Positions 1-8,154 are shown, counted from the stretch's first letter. The stretch: 38,271 nucleotides of DNA from an uncultured Candidatus Pelagibacter sp. (GCA_905612525.1 CAJQSG010000002.1:1-38271); one strand, 5' to 3'. Notes: generated by a model from the sequence alone, not told the origin. A program made the numbers and translations.

Positions 1-482
1 AGCTTGGACCAATATCCATAAACGCACCTTGTGCCACGTCTTGAACAGTCATATGTGTCATGAAGAACGCCATTTTTAACAACTGTTATATGTTTTGAGC
101 AAGATACAACTAAGGTACCCATAGGGAGTTCTTCTTTTTTTAAATGAACCTTGCAACCTTGACCAATAAACATTGTAGGTGTCCAGTTCCAACCTAATTT
201 TTTAAGATATTTTTTAACTACTACTCTATGGGTTCCTGATCTTGGACTGTCATTTTTTTTTTTTAAGTTCTTTGCAAGTTTAGTTCGCGATGTTGTTCTG
301 AATTCTTTATTTGCCTTATAAAGATCATCATAAATTTTTTGATAGGGTAAACCAGATACAATTGCAATAGATCTAACAACGCAATCTCCTGCTATGCCCT
401 TGTAGCCTGCTGCGGCTCTACCACCATCATTAATTTGTAATTGCAGATTGCTTTTTGAAAATAATCTTTTAAAAAAATTCAC
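1..482 (-). CDS. Papain-like (C39-like) hypothetical protein, 3' end cut by window edge
   Basis: Reading the minus strand from a GTG at 482..480, the frame is open to the window edge (about 160 codons). Near the N-terminus it reads NDGGRAAAGYKGIAGDCVVR, followed by a stretch ending WTPTMFIGQGCKVHL, then SKHITVVKNGVLHDTYDCS. A Cys in GDCVxR followed far downstream by an HxxVxxxGxxHDTYD segment matches widespread short hypothetical proteins thought to have a papain-like or C39-like cysteine peptidase fold. I recall that family from its sequence pattern and have not searched for it. The GTG overlaps the TGA of the upstream gene (GTGA), which favours this start and translational coupling. Substrate unknown. 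The C-terminus lies outside the window. Confidence 0.72.
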   Translation of the reverse strand, partial: MNFFKRLFSKSNLQLQINDGGRAAAGYKGIAGDCVVRSIAIVSGLPYQKIYDDLYKANKEFRTTSRTKLAKNLKKKNDSPRSGTHRVVVKKYLKKLGWNWTPTMFIGQGCKVHLKKEELPMGTLVVSCSKHITVVKNGVLHDTYDCSRRGTRCVYGYWSK

Positions 483-772
483 AATTTTGTTTTATGATCA
501 AGAATCTCTACCATGCATTGAGTTGCGTATTCACGCCATTCTTTAGCTGATTTATCCTTTAGATTGTTAAGATGATTCATATTGCTATCAATATTTTCTT
601 GATGCTTAACTTTGTCAGTCTCTTCTAAGTTTTTTTCCATATTAGTGAGGTTGGTTTTCATCGCATTAATCCAACTATTACCAAGCTCAACACACTTGTC
701 ATCATTCCTCTCATCACAAATTTGTTTAAAAAAGTTAAAGATAACATCATCAGCTTTTATCTCTTTACTCAT
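479..772 (-). CDS. Small hypothetical protein, 97 aa
   Basis: A 97-residue, highly charged, soluble, mostly helical-looking protein (MSKEIKADDVIFNFFKQ...). It has three Cys (two near residues 19 and 27, one near 86), and no signal peptide or membrane segment. I do not recognise a family. It starts one base after the end of the SulP gene at 774 and its stop overlaps the GTG of the next gene, so it sits in the middle of a three-gene minus-strand run and is very probably translated. The opposite-strand ORF here is a shadow. Confidence 0.6.
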   Translation of the reverse strand: MSKEIKADDVIFNFFKQICDERNDDKCVELGNSWINAMKTNLTNMEKNLEETDKVKHQENIDSNMNHLNNLKDKSAKEWREYATQCMVEILDHKTKL

Positions 773-773
773 A

Positions 774-2384
774 TTACTTTCCGAAAATACCTAATTTAAC
801 ATCATAATCAACTGCCACTCCATAATCAGGATCATCATCACTATCAACAACAAGTTGACCAGCTCTACTTAACAACTTATGACAATCACGAGTTAAGTGC
901 CTAAGTTTAACTTTTTTTCCAAAGCTGTTGTACTTATCAGCAATATCTTCAATTGCCTTTAGGGCTGATTGGTCAATTACTTTTGATCCTGCAAAATCAA
1001 TAATAATTAATTCAGGATCTTCTTCTGGTTTGAATAATTCTAAAAAACTATTAGTTGAACTAAAAAAAAGCGCTCCTTCTATTTCATAAACTTTTGCACC
1101 TTTTTCTGTTTTAGAAGGTCTTTCAGTAGCTCTAATTTTTGAGGCAGACTTCCACGCAAAAACTAATGCAGAAACTATTACACCTACTATTACTGCAACT
1201 GCTAAATCCTCTAGAACAGTTACCACAGTTACAAGCACTGTAACTAATGCATCACTTTTAGGTACAAAAAATAATATCTTTAGTGAGTTCCACGCAAATG
1301 TTCCAATCACCACCATAAACATCACACCCACTAAAGCTGCAATTGGAATCATTTCAATATAAGATGAGGTATATAAAATAAAAATTAATAAAAATAATGC
1401 AGCTGCAATTCCAGCTATTCTGGTTCTTCCACCTGACCTAACATTAATCATTGATTGTCCTATCATTGCACAACCACCCATTCCTCCAAAAAAACCTGTA
1501 ATGGTGTTAGCAAACCCTTGAGCTAAACATTCCTGACTAGCTCCTCCTCTTTTATTGGTTATCTCTCCCACTAAATTTAAAGTTAATAAACTTTCTATTA
1601 GTCCAATAGAGGACAATATAAATGCATAGGGAAAAATAATCTTTAGTGTTTCCAGGTTAAAAGGAACGCTTGGAATAGAAAAATTTGGAAGACCACCCTT
1701 AACACTGGCAAGATCACCAACATTTGGTATGTCAATTTTTAAGGTTAAAGCTAAAATAGTTGTGAATAAAATAGCTACCAATGTGGATGGTAACAACTTT
1801 GTTATTTTAGGTAAGAACCAAATAATAAACATTGTAAATACAACGAATATAATTGAATAAAGCAATGTGTTGCCTGTAATCCAAACAGCCTCACCTAGAG
1901 CATTTATTTTTTTAAACTGACTTAGTTGTGAAATACCAATTACTATTGCAAGACCATTAACAAAACCCAACATTACTGGCTGCGGAACCATTCTTATAAA
2001 TTTTCCAAGTTTAAAAACTCCTGCTAATAATTGAAAAACTCCCATTAAAACCACCGTTGCAAATAAATATTGAGCTCCATGATCCATAACTAATGAAACC
2101 ATTACAACAGCCAATGCACCTGTTGCTCCAGAAATCATTCCAGGACGCCCACCAAATACAGCTGTGATTAAACCAACAATAAATGCAGCATAAAGTCCTG
2201 ATAAAGGTGCCACTCCAGCAACAAAAGCGAAGGCAATTGCCTCGGGAACTAAGGCTAAAGCAACTGTTAAACCTGATAAAACCTCAATTCTAAATAATGA
2301 GAAAGACGCACCTTCCTTTGGAATATAGTTCTGTGAATTAAATCCAATAGATTTAGCAAATGATGAGAGAGTTGTCTTTATCAG
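774..2384 (-). CDS. SulP-family anion permease with C-terminal STAS domain
   Basis: Membrane transporter of the SulP/SLC26 family (sulfate, bicarbonate or other anions; the substrate cannot be read from sequence). About 10-12 hydrophobic segments are followed by a STAS domain over the last ~100 residues (VYEIEGALFFSS..., IDQSALKAIEDIA). An in-frame GTG at 2213 would give 479 aa but would delete the first conserved helix. Upstream codons in the same frame continue to encode the family hallmark TVALALVPEAIAFAF preceded by YIPKEGASFSLFR, so the real protein begins further upstream. Between the in-frame TAA (about 2402-2400) and 2213 there is no ATG, GTG or TTG. An AAGGA Shine-Dalgarno lies 4-7 nt before CTG (2384) and ATA (2381), so initiation at one of these is proposed (536 or 535 aa). 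Otherwise the start codon has mutated. Confidence 0.85.
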   Translation of the reverse strand: MIKTTLSSFAKSIGFNSQNYIPKEGASFSLFRIEVLSGLTVALALVPEAIAFAFVAGVAPLSGLYAAFIVGLITAVFGGRPGMISGATGALAVVMVSLVMDHGAQYLFATVVLMGVFQLLAGVFKLGKFIRMVPQPVMLGFVNGLAIVIGISQLSQFKKINALGEAVWITGNTLLYSIIFVVFTMFIIWFLPKITKLLPSTLVAILFTTILALTLKIDIPNVGDLASVKGGLPNFSIPSVPFNLETLKIIFPYAFILSSIGLIESLLTLNLVGEITNKRGGASQECLAQGFANTITGFFGGMGGCAMIGQSMINVRSGGRTRIAGIAAALFLLIFILYTSSYIEMIPIAALVGVMFMVVIGTFAWNSLKILFFVPKSDALVTVLVTVVTVLEDLAVAVIVGVIVSALVFAWKSASKIRATERPSKTEKGAKVYEIEGALFFSSTNSFLELFKPEEDPELIIIDFAGSKVIDQSALKAIEDIADKYNSFGKKVKLRHLTRDCHKLLSRAGQLVVDSDDDPDYGVAVDYDVKLGIFGK

Positions 2385-2419
2385 AAATTCCTTACAAATT
2401 TATTAGTTTAAATGAAGCA

Positions 2420-2562
2420 GTTAAATGTTTAATAAACCAAGTAGTTAGTAAAGTCTAGTTTCAATTATTGCGTTCTAAATAATTTTATGAGAATTATGCA
2501 ATAAAGTATTCTAAGGTATTAGTGGAAGACCAAAACTACTTCGACTTATATTAATACAAATA
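2420..2562. repeat. Duplicated element, copy A
   Basis: The gap 2404-2575 has no gene. It holds one copy of an imperfect repeat seen again at 3600-3725. An 18-base segment (AAAGTCTAGTTTCAATTA) is shared, the flanks AAGCAGTTRATAAAG-type differ slightly, and about 60-80 bases further a second block (here GGAAGACCAAAACTACTTC) matches GGGAGACTAAAACTACCTC in copy B. In this copy the hairpin arms are damaged. It sits just beyond the stop codon of the TylF-like gene, as copy B sits just beyond the HIT stop. Confidence 0.65.
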
Positions 2563-2575
2563 AAAGCTTTTTAGT

Positions 2576-3361
2576 TTAAGGCTTGAAAATTAACCTGGCA
2601 CCTCTATCTATTTTAAACATACTAATTTTTTTATCCTTAAAATATTCATTAGTAGCTGCTCTAGACCCTGACCATTCTCCATAATCATCTATAATTAATA
2701 CTCCATTTTTTACTAAACGAGGGTATAAGACTTCCAATTCAATTTTTGTACTTTCGTACCAATCAGTATCGAGTCTAAGAATTGAAATTTTTTCGGGGAT
2801 ATTTGATGAAATCTTTAAAGTATCTTCAACTTTTCCTTTAACTAAGACTAAACTATCTTTGTCTATGGCGCTATTAATAAGGTTTTTTTCAACTGCTTCA
2901 ATTGGTGAATAGGCATGAATATTATCAATATTGATATCTTTTTTATGAGTACGCATATAATATTCAGCTTTGAATCCACCTAAAAAACCATCTGCATCTT
3001 CATCTTTTTCTGTAGGATTTGACATACCTTCAAAAGTATCAAAACCATAAACTTTTTTATTTTTAATTTTTAATTTATCAATCATTTTTTTAAATAAAAT
3101 TAAATTTCCACCCTTCCAAACACCACACTCTACAAAATCTCCCTCAAGATTATTGCAATCTACATGCTGAATAGCTCTTAAGAGGCAAAAAATTCTATCA
3201 TGGCCCGTCATTGAAAATTTTGAAGCAGTTTCAACTAAATTAATTTCAGAATCTGTTGCTTCAGGATATAAGTAATTTAAAGAGTTATTTTCTATAGGAA
3301 CTATTTTTAGTCCAAACTTTTTAAGCAGTGATTTTCTAACTTTTAAAAAAGTCTTATACAT
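2576..3361 (-). CDS. TylF/MycF-type SAM-dependent O-methyltransferase
   Basis: 261-aa class I methyltransferase of the macrocin-O-methyltransferase (TylF) family, which transfers a methyl group from SAM to a sugar hydroxyl in a Mg-dependent manner. Visible motifs: VECGVWKGGN (77-86, the SAM glycine loop), GFDTFEGM (106-113, acidic ribose binder), LRLDTDWYEST (195-205) and IDDYGEWSGSR (224-234). The last two carry the Asp residues that bind metal in this family. Length is typical. Likely a modification enzyme for glycans or lipopolysaccharide, but the substrate is unknown. It is isolated: the surrounding DNA is a duplicated element on one side and a decayed HIT copy on the other, which suggests it was inserted there. 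Confidence 0.85.
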   Translation of the reverse strand: MYKTFLKVRKSLLKKFGLKIVPIENNSLNYLYPEATDSEINLVETASKFSMTGHDRIFCLLRAIQHVDCNNLEGDFVECGVWKGGNLILFKKMIDKLKIKNKKVYGFDTFEGMSNPTEKDEDADGFLGGFKAEYYMRTHKKDINIDNIHAYSPIEAVEKNLINSAIDKDSLVLVKGKVEDTLKISSNIPEKISILRLDTDWYESTKIELEVLYPRLVKNGVLIIDDYGEWSGSRAATNEYFKDKKISMFKIDRGARLIFKP

Positions 3362-3436
3362 TATGATGAATCTATAAATGATGATGTTCTTTAATACAAC
3401 TAATAAAGTAAATATCTTTTTAAATTAAAACTTGGT

Positions 3437-3560
3437 AATTTTTGTTATTTATTTAATAAAATTTTTAAGTAAAGTTTTTCTTTAACAGTCAAAACTGACA
3501 AAGGCCCAAATTATCTTTTATAAAACTTGCAGATAGTGAAAGTGTCTTTTTTATCAATAC
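3437..3560 (-). pseudogene. Remnant of a second HIT-family gene (C-terminal part)
   Basis: Part of the 365-bp gene-free stretch 3362-3726. On the minus strand, 3480-3550 aligns base by base with the C-terminal part of the intact HIT gene (3727..4131). CAC.AT.T.GCAAG, then AAAGATA....GG.CC, then TCAGTTT and GTTAA.G.AAAAC are shared in the same order and spacing. In the remnant every frame is interrupted: a TAA follows the GCAAG-equivalent and a TGT TAA replaces GTT AAG. The HIT active-site codons are not intact. It is therefore a decayed duplicate. The remaining bases, 3362-3436 and 3561-3599, show nothing I can identify. Confidence 0.7.
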
Positions 3561-3599
3561 ATTTAAATTTTGATTATTTCTAAGTCAAAATGCTATTTG

Positions 3600-3725
3600 T
3601 TTAATTAAGCAAGCAGTTGATAAAGTCTAGTTTCAATTAATACGTGTTAACAAATTTGTTACGAATCAGATATATAATAGATGAGAGGTAGTGGCGGGAG
3701 ACTAAAACTACCTCTGTCCTCACTC
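3600..3725. repeat. Duplicated element, copy B, with perfect 9-bp hairpin
   Basis: Second copy of the element at 2420-2562. It shares the 18-base core AAAGTCTAGTTTCAATTA. It contains a perfect inverted repeat, AGAGGTAGT at 3684-3692 and ACTACCTCT at 3707-3715, around a 14-nt loop containing GGCGGGAGAC. The hairpin lies 12 bases past the HIT stop codon, so it could be the 3' end structure of the HIT transcript. No T-run follows on either strand, so it is not a classic intrinsic terminator. Function unknown. Confidence 0.65.
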
Positions 3726-3726
3726 T

Positions 3727-4131
3727 TTAACTCTTAAAATACTTTTTAATCTTAAGAATAGTTTTTGCTAATAAAACTTTTGAATAAGGTTTTCCCTTAA
3801 CCACCCAAACTGAAAGTGGCCATGAACTATCTTTAGTATATCTTGCAATAATATGAATGTGTAACTGAGGAACAATATTACCAACTTTTTCAACATTAAG
3901 TTTTTTTGTTTTAAATATTTTTTTCATTAACTTGCTACAATGAACAATTTCTTTCATCAATAACATTTGATCTTTTGAGTTAAGTTCTGAAATATCAGTA
4001 ATATTTTTTCGCTTTGGAATTAAAATGATCCAAGGAAATTTAGCATTATCAATTAAACGAATACTGCACAGTTTTAATTCAGCTATTAGATGAGAATCTT
4101 TTAGAAAACTTTTACTTACTTTATTTGCCAT
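3727..4131 (-). CDS. HIT-family nucleotide-binding protein
   Basis: 134-aa member of the histidine-triad superfamily (nucleotide hydrolases/transferases acting on nucleoside phosphates such as dinucleoside polyphosphates). Key motif QLHIHIIAR at 89-97 gives His91 and His93; the third His of the H-x-H-x-H triad is Ile95. Proteins of this bacterial subfamily (QLH-hydrophobic-H-x-x-AR followed by W-P) commonly show that pattern, so the protein is not judged broken. SSWPLSVWV at 102-110 matches the conserved tryptophan segment after the motif. Length typical. It stands alone, divergent from an AT-rich gap. A decayed copy of its 3' half lies downstream at 3437-3560. Confidence 0.85.
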   Translation of the reverse strand: MANKVSKSFLKDSHLIAELKLCSIRLIDNAKFPWIILIPKRKNITDISELNSKDQMLLMKEIVHCSKLMKKIFKTKKLNVEKVGNIVPQLHIHIIARYTKDSSWPLSVWVVKGKPYSKVLLAKTILKIKKYFKS

Positions 4132-4299
4132 TATTAAACATTAATATAAATGTGTTCTATAAGCAAAATTATTATAGGCTAAATTAATTATTGCAGACAA
4201 AAAAATATGATCCGTTGCTAAAATATTTTCATGGAGACTTTTTATTTTTATCTACTGGGTAGTATTTGGATATATTTTTACTGGTAGCTTTAAGGAGCT

Positions 4300-4340
4300 G
4301 GAATACTAGGGCTTTGCTCTATAATTCCTCTCTTTTTTTA
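4300..4340 (+). terminator. Intrinsic terminator on the plus strand with no obvious gene before it
   Basis: GGAATACTAGGGC (4300-4312), loop TTT, then GCTCTATAATTCC (4316-4328). The arms pair over 13 positions with two mismatches and one G-U, followed by TCTCTTTTTTT. The T-run is on the plus side only, so it would stop plus-strand transcription. Both flanking genes are on the minus strand. The preceding gap (4132-4299) holds only an 18-codon ORF (ATG at 4231) without a ribosome binding site, so a short non-coding RNA is a possible source. Confidence 0.6.
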
Positions 4341-4405
4341 TTATTTTCATGAAAGAATTTGGAATAAAGTTAAGTGGGGTCTTAATTAAAAAATAAAGAA
4401 TATAT

Positions 4406-5710
4406 TTACAAGTATTTCTTTATTTTATCAGAGACGATTACTTTATTGTTGTTCATGTAATCTTCATGATTTTTTTCTATATTTTTAAGTTCATAAAGAT
4501 AATTAACCATCACACCATAAGATCTTTTAAAACCAGTTTCAGAAATATTTGCATTAATTACAATATCATCAACAATAGCTCCATTGCCTAAATGAAATCT
4601 ACTAACATCATTCGCTGGTAGTCCTTTTCCATTTTTTTCATTAACGATATAATGAGCTACTAATTTTGTTATAGCTTCTTTATTTCTTACAATTCTACTA
4701 TCACCTAGTTTTAAGTCTTGGGATTTTAAAAAGATAACATCTTGATCTTTTAGATCACCTAAAATATTTTTAATCTTAATTTCCTCTAAATAACTAAACC
4801 AATCAGCAAACCCTGGTATAGGTGACAAAGTGCCAAAGTTTTTAATGTGAGGTAGCTCTTCTTGTATTTCATAAACCACTCTCTTTATTAAAAAATTACC
4901 CAAGGTTACTCTTGATAAACCTTCTTGACAGTTACTAATTGAATAGAAAGTAGCAGTATCATAAGATTTTTCTTCATTATCTGTCGGCTTCATTAATTCT
5001 TGAATAGATTTACCAAGACCTTTTGTAAGAGCTACTTGAACAAAAATAATAGGCTCATCTTCAAGGGCTGGATGAAAGTAAGAAAAAAACCTTCTATCTT
5101 CCCCTAATCTTCTTTTAAGTTCATTCATATCTTTTATTTGATGAACTCTTTCATATTTAATTATTTTTTCTAAAACTGCAGCCTTTGTATCCCATGTGAT
5201 TTTAGCAAGTTTAAGAAATCCTGGATTAAACCAAGCTCTAAATAAATGCCTAAGATCATTATCTAATTCTGAAAGTTCTTTATTATCTTTTAATATTTTT
5301 ATCAAATCTTCTCTTAACGCAACTATAATCATAGTTCCATTGGGTGCCATATTCATTCTTCTAAAAAGTTCTCTTCTCTTACCTTCAGAAACTTTAAATA
5401 AATCAGACAAAGTTTTTTCATTTTGAGATTTTGTATAATTTTCAATTGCTTCGTTAACTTTTGTAAAGCTGGGCTTATATTTATCGTTAATTTTTTTGAA
5501 AAATAATAATTTATTTTCTGGAGATAGTGATTGATATAGTTCAGTAATATCTCTAGCAACAGTAATTCCAAATGCTGCACCTTTATGTGAGATTAAATCA
5601 TCAGATAGAGATATGATGGATTCTAAGTCATTTTTTTTAATATTTTTTATACTAAAAAGTTTTTGACCTGCATCAGCAATAGATGAAATTATTTGTTTTA
5701 AATTAAACAT
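4406..5710 (-). CDS. Malonyl-CoA decarboxylase
   Basis: 434-aa enzyme converting malonyl-CoA to acetyl-CoA and CO2 (EC 4.1.1.9). The N-terminal ~200 residues form the helical domain (FRAWFNPGFL at 158-167). The catalytic domain has FFSYFHPALEDEP (208-220), FYSISNCQEGL (255-265), GTLSPIPGF (293-301) and RFHLGNGA (371-378), ending in GVMVNYLYEL. In characterised homologues the Ser and His in the SPIPGF-type and FHxxNGA motifs are catalytic; here they are Ser296 and His373. Both are present, so the enzyme looks active. It follows the TauE gene on the same strand with a 17-bp gap. Role: disposal of malonyl-CoA from malonate use or fatty-acid turnover. Confidence 0.93.
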   Translation of the reverse strand: MFNLKQIISSIADAGQKLFSIKNIKKNDLESIISLSDDLISHKGAAFGITVARDITELYQSLSPENKLLFFKKINDKYKPSFTKVNEAIENYTKSQNEKTLSDLFKVSEGKRRELFRRMNMAPNGTMIIVALREDLIKILKDNKELSELDNDLRHLFRAWFNPGFLKLAKITWDTKAAVLEKIIKYERVHQIKDMNELKRRLGEDRRFFSYFHPALEDEPIIFVQVALTKGLGKSIQELMKPTDNEEKSYDTATFYSISNCQEGLSRVTLGNFLIKRVVYEIQEELPHIKNFGTLSPIPGFADWFSYLEEIKIKNILGDLKDQDVIFLKSQDLKLGDSRIVRNKEAITKLVAHYIVNEKNGKGLPANDVSRFHLGNGAIVDDIVINANISETGFKRSYGVMVNYLYELKNIEKNHEDYMNNNKVIVSDKIKKYL

Positions 5711-5727
5711 CTACAATTATTTGTTCA

Positions 5728-6513
5728 TTAAAGTTTAGAGTATTCATATAAAAACTTTGCAGCAATGATAAGTAAAAAAGACCCAAAATATTTACTAATT
5801 TTATTTTTATCAATAGTGTGAACTGTTCTTGCACCAATTCTAGCCACAAATGTTGTAATCGGTATAAAAATTAAAAAAGCTGGAATGTTTAAAAAACCAA
5901 TACTTAATGGAATATCTGTTTTTAAATAACTACCCGTTATCAAAAAACCTATTGCTCCAAATAAAGCAATTAAAAAACCAATAGCAGCAGCACTTCCTAT
6001 AGCTCTATTAATTGAATAACCAAAAAACTTTAAAATTGGAACATTCATAACAGCTCCTCCAATACCCATGGGTGCTGAGATAAAGCCAACTAAAAATCCT
6101 AAAATAATTTTTAAATGAAGTTTAATTTTAAGAGTTATATTTTTCTCCTTCTCTTTTAATAACAAAAGATAAATACTTAATAAGAATATGATGATTGCAA
6201 AGAAAAGAACTAAAGTTTTAGTTTTAAGAGTTGCTGCAAAAATTGTTCCAAAAATCACACCAAGTACTACAAAAATTCCGTAGCTTTTCACAATATCAAA
6301 GTCCACTGCTTTAAATTTATGATGAGTTAAAACTGAAACAGTTGATGTTGGAATAATGATTGCAAATGACGTTCCAACCGCAAGGTGCATGACATATTGC
6401 TGATCAATTCCTAAAGAGTTAAAAATATAAAATAAAAATGGAACTGTAATTAATCCACCTCCAATACCAAATAAACCTGCAACAAACCCAACTGGGATAG
6501 CCATTAAGGCCAT
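5728..6513 (-). CDS. TauE/SafE-family membrane exporter
   Basis: 261-aa integral membrane protein with about eight hydrophobic segments and the two internally repeated glycine-rich motifs of the family: GFVAGLFGIGGG (9-20) and GFISAPMGIGGA in the second half. The family exports sulfite, sulfoacetate or other organosulfur anions; the actual substrate is not readable. The only ATG is at 6513, 40 bp after dusA. However, the frame stays open upstream through NEYIYFSLL, which looks like the natural N-terminal helix of such proteins, back to a TAA at about 6570. A non-ATG start overlapping the dusA end is therefore possible. Likely co-transcribed with dusA and the malonyl-CoA decarboxylase gene. 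Confidence 0.85.
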   Translation of the reverse strand: MALMAIPVGFVAGLFGIGGGLITVPFLFYIFNSLGIDQQYVMHLAVGTSFAIIIPTSTVSVLTHHKFKAVDFDIVKSYGIFVVLGVIFGTIFAATLKTKTLVLFFAIIIFLLSIYLLLLKEKEKNITLKIKLHLKIILGFLVGFISAPMGIGGAVMNVPILKFFGYSINRAIGSAAAIGFLIALFGAIGFLITGSYLKTDIPLSIGFLNIPAFLIFIPITTFVARIGARTVHTIDKNKISKYFGSFLLIIAAKFLYEYSKL

Positions 6514-6553
6514 TAATAAACTAAAATAGATATATTCGTTAGATAGTAAAGAA

Positions 6554-7546
6554 CTAAGCAGATTGGCTTACCGAAGTATCAAAATTATTATATTTAATCT
6601 TATCCATTATATGATCAATCTTTTTAACATCGGCGTCTCTGACACACATATTTTCACTTAAATATCTTTTCCAAAAGCTAGATCCTGTTTGACCATGAAA
6701 TAACCCTAACGTATGCCTCATAATTTGATTTAAACGTGTTCCTTTTTTAATTTCTTCCCTAACATACGGTAGTAATTGTTCGATTACATCCTGTCGACTT
6801 GGTACATTTTCATTATTAAATATATCTCTTTCAATATCAGCTAATAAATAAGGAGTATGATAAGCGGCTCTTCCAATCATAACTCCATCAACTTTTTCTA
6901 AATGATCTTTCATTTGATCGGTTGTGGTAATTCCACCATTAATAATAATTTCCTCATTAGGAAAATCTTTTTTTAATCTGTAGACAAAATTATATTTTAA
7001 AGGAGGGATGTTTAAATTTTGTTTAGGGGTAAACTTTCCAAGAATAGCTTTTCTTGCATGAATAATGAAAGTTTTAACACCTGTACTTTTTAAAGTTGAA
7101 ATAAAATGATGGAAGTTCTCATAATCCTCAGTGTCATCATAACCAATTCTAGTTTTAATCGTAACTGGCAATTTTGTAACTGATTGCATTTTACTTAAAC
7201 AATCTGCAACTAAATTTGGTTCTTTCATTAAACATGCACCAAATTTATTCTTTTCAACTTTTTTAGAAGGACAACCTAAATTTAAATTAATTTCGTCATA
7301 ACCAAAGTCTTCACCTGCTTTTGTTGCCTCAGCTAAAAGGGCTGGAGAAGAGCCACCAATTTGAAGTGCAATAGGTTTTTCATTAATATTAAATTGTAAA
7401 AGTTTTTTTTTATCACCTCTATGGATTGCTTCAGAGACAACCATTTCGCTGTAGAGAAGTGTGTTTTTACTAATTAGTCTTAAAAAAAATCTCTCATGAC
7501 GATCTGTACAATCCATCATAGGTGCAACGGATACTTTCCTATTCAT
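6554..7546 (-). CDS. dusA: tRNA-dihydrouridine synthase A
   Basis: 330-aa FMN enzyme reducing uridine to dihydrouridine in the tRNA D-loop (DusA subfamily: U20/U20a). N-terminal APMMDCTDRH (8-17) is the DusA signature. EINLNLGCPS (85-94) and the catalytic Cys105 in KFGACLM follow, then VTIKTRIGYDD, IIHARKA, the FMN-phosphate-binding INGGI and GVMIGRAAY. The helical C-terminal domain with MRHTLGLFHGQTGS is also diagnostic of DusA. Length matches the family. It is followed by tauE and preceded by rpoZ (22-bp gap) on the same strand. Confidence 0.95.
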   Translation of the reverse strand: MNRKVSVAPMMDCTDRHERFFLRLISKNTLLYSEMVVSEAIHRGDKKKLLQFNINEKPIALQIGGSSPALLAEATKAGEDFGYDEINLNLGCPSKKVEKNKFGACLMKEPNLVADCLSKMQSVTKLPVTIKTRIGYDDTEDYENFHHFISTLKSTGVKTFIIHARKAILGKFTPKQNLNIPPLKYNFVYRLKKDFPNEEIIINGGITTTDQMKDHLEKVDGVMIGRAAYHTPYLLADIERDIFNNENVPSRQDVIEQLLPYVREEIKKGTRLNQIMRHTLGLFHGQTGSSFWKRYLSENMCVRDADVKKIDHIMDKIKYNNFDTSVSQSA

Positions 7547-7568
7547 GATTAACTTTTATATTATTTTT

Positions 7569-8111
7569 TTAGTTATTTGTAGTATCTGAATCTTCAGGAT
7601 TTACATCAGTTGTTTCATCTTCAGTTTCTGATTCAGCTATTTGATTCGAAGAAACCTCTGTTTCTTCTGCAGTAGCTTCTAACTCTGGATTAACCTCTAC
7701 TTCAGGTTCTGCTTTTGCAGTTAATTCCTCTAAATCTTCTGGTGCTACTTGAATTTTTTCTGGGATTTTTCTAGCTCTTTTAGATGGTAAAATAGGGGTT
7801 CCACTTTTAGAAATTTCTCCTTTGTACATACTGTCAAAGTCATCACCAATAATTTCATCGTCATCTGTGCCATCATCAACTTGCTCTACATGTTTTCTAA
7901 GTTTGTGAATTGCACTTTCTGTTAAATCTGGAACTTTAATAGTTTCTTCGGCAATTTCTCTTAATGCAATAACAGTGTTTTTATCATTATCTCTATCAAG
8001 AGTAGGTTCTAACCCCGAATTTAATTGAACTGCTCTTTCTTTTGCAACCAATACTAATTCGTAGGGACTATCTACTTTATCTATGCAGTCTTCTACAGTT
8101 ACTCTAGCCAT
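7569..8111 (-). CDS. rpoZ: RNA polymerase omega subunit with long acidic tail
   Basis: The first ~60 residues are the omega core: [29 protein letters not shown], then [11 protein letters not shown]. Omega binds the beta-prime subunit and aids RNA polymerase assembly. The protein is 180 aa against the usual 70-130. The extra C-terminal ~110 residues are hydrophilic and very acidic (long Glu/Asp/Thr/Ser runs from about residue 125), apparently disordered, with a short basic patch [10 protein letters not shown] in between. The start is fixed by the conserved MARVTVEDC. Next upstream is the MFS gene (43-bp gap), downstream dusA. Confidence 0.93.
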   Translation of the reverse strand: MARVTVEDCIDKVDSPYELVLVAKERAVQLNSGLEPTLDRDNDKNTVIALREIAEETIKVPDLTESAIHKLRKHVEQVDDGTDDDEIIGDDFDSMYKGEISKSGTPILPSKRARKIPEKIQVAPEDLEELTAKAEPEVEVNPELEATAEETEVSSNQIAESETEDETTDVNPEDSDTTNN

Positions 8112-8154
8112 GCGCAGTATCTATACAGTGCTTAAAATAAAATCAAGGTTAATT

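Noticed and set aside
3684-3715. Element B hairpin as an intrinsic terminator
   Set aside because: Perfect stem, but no T-run follows on either strand.
4231-4287. 18-codon plus-strand ORF before the orphan terminator as a gene
   Set aside because: No ribosome-binding site, and an 18-residue hydrophobic peptide arises easily in T-rich DNA; kept only as a possible part of a small RNA.
5353-5580. 75-aa ORF within malonyl-CoA decarboxylase
   Set aside because: Out-of-frame shadow within a gene that has every expected motif.
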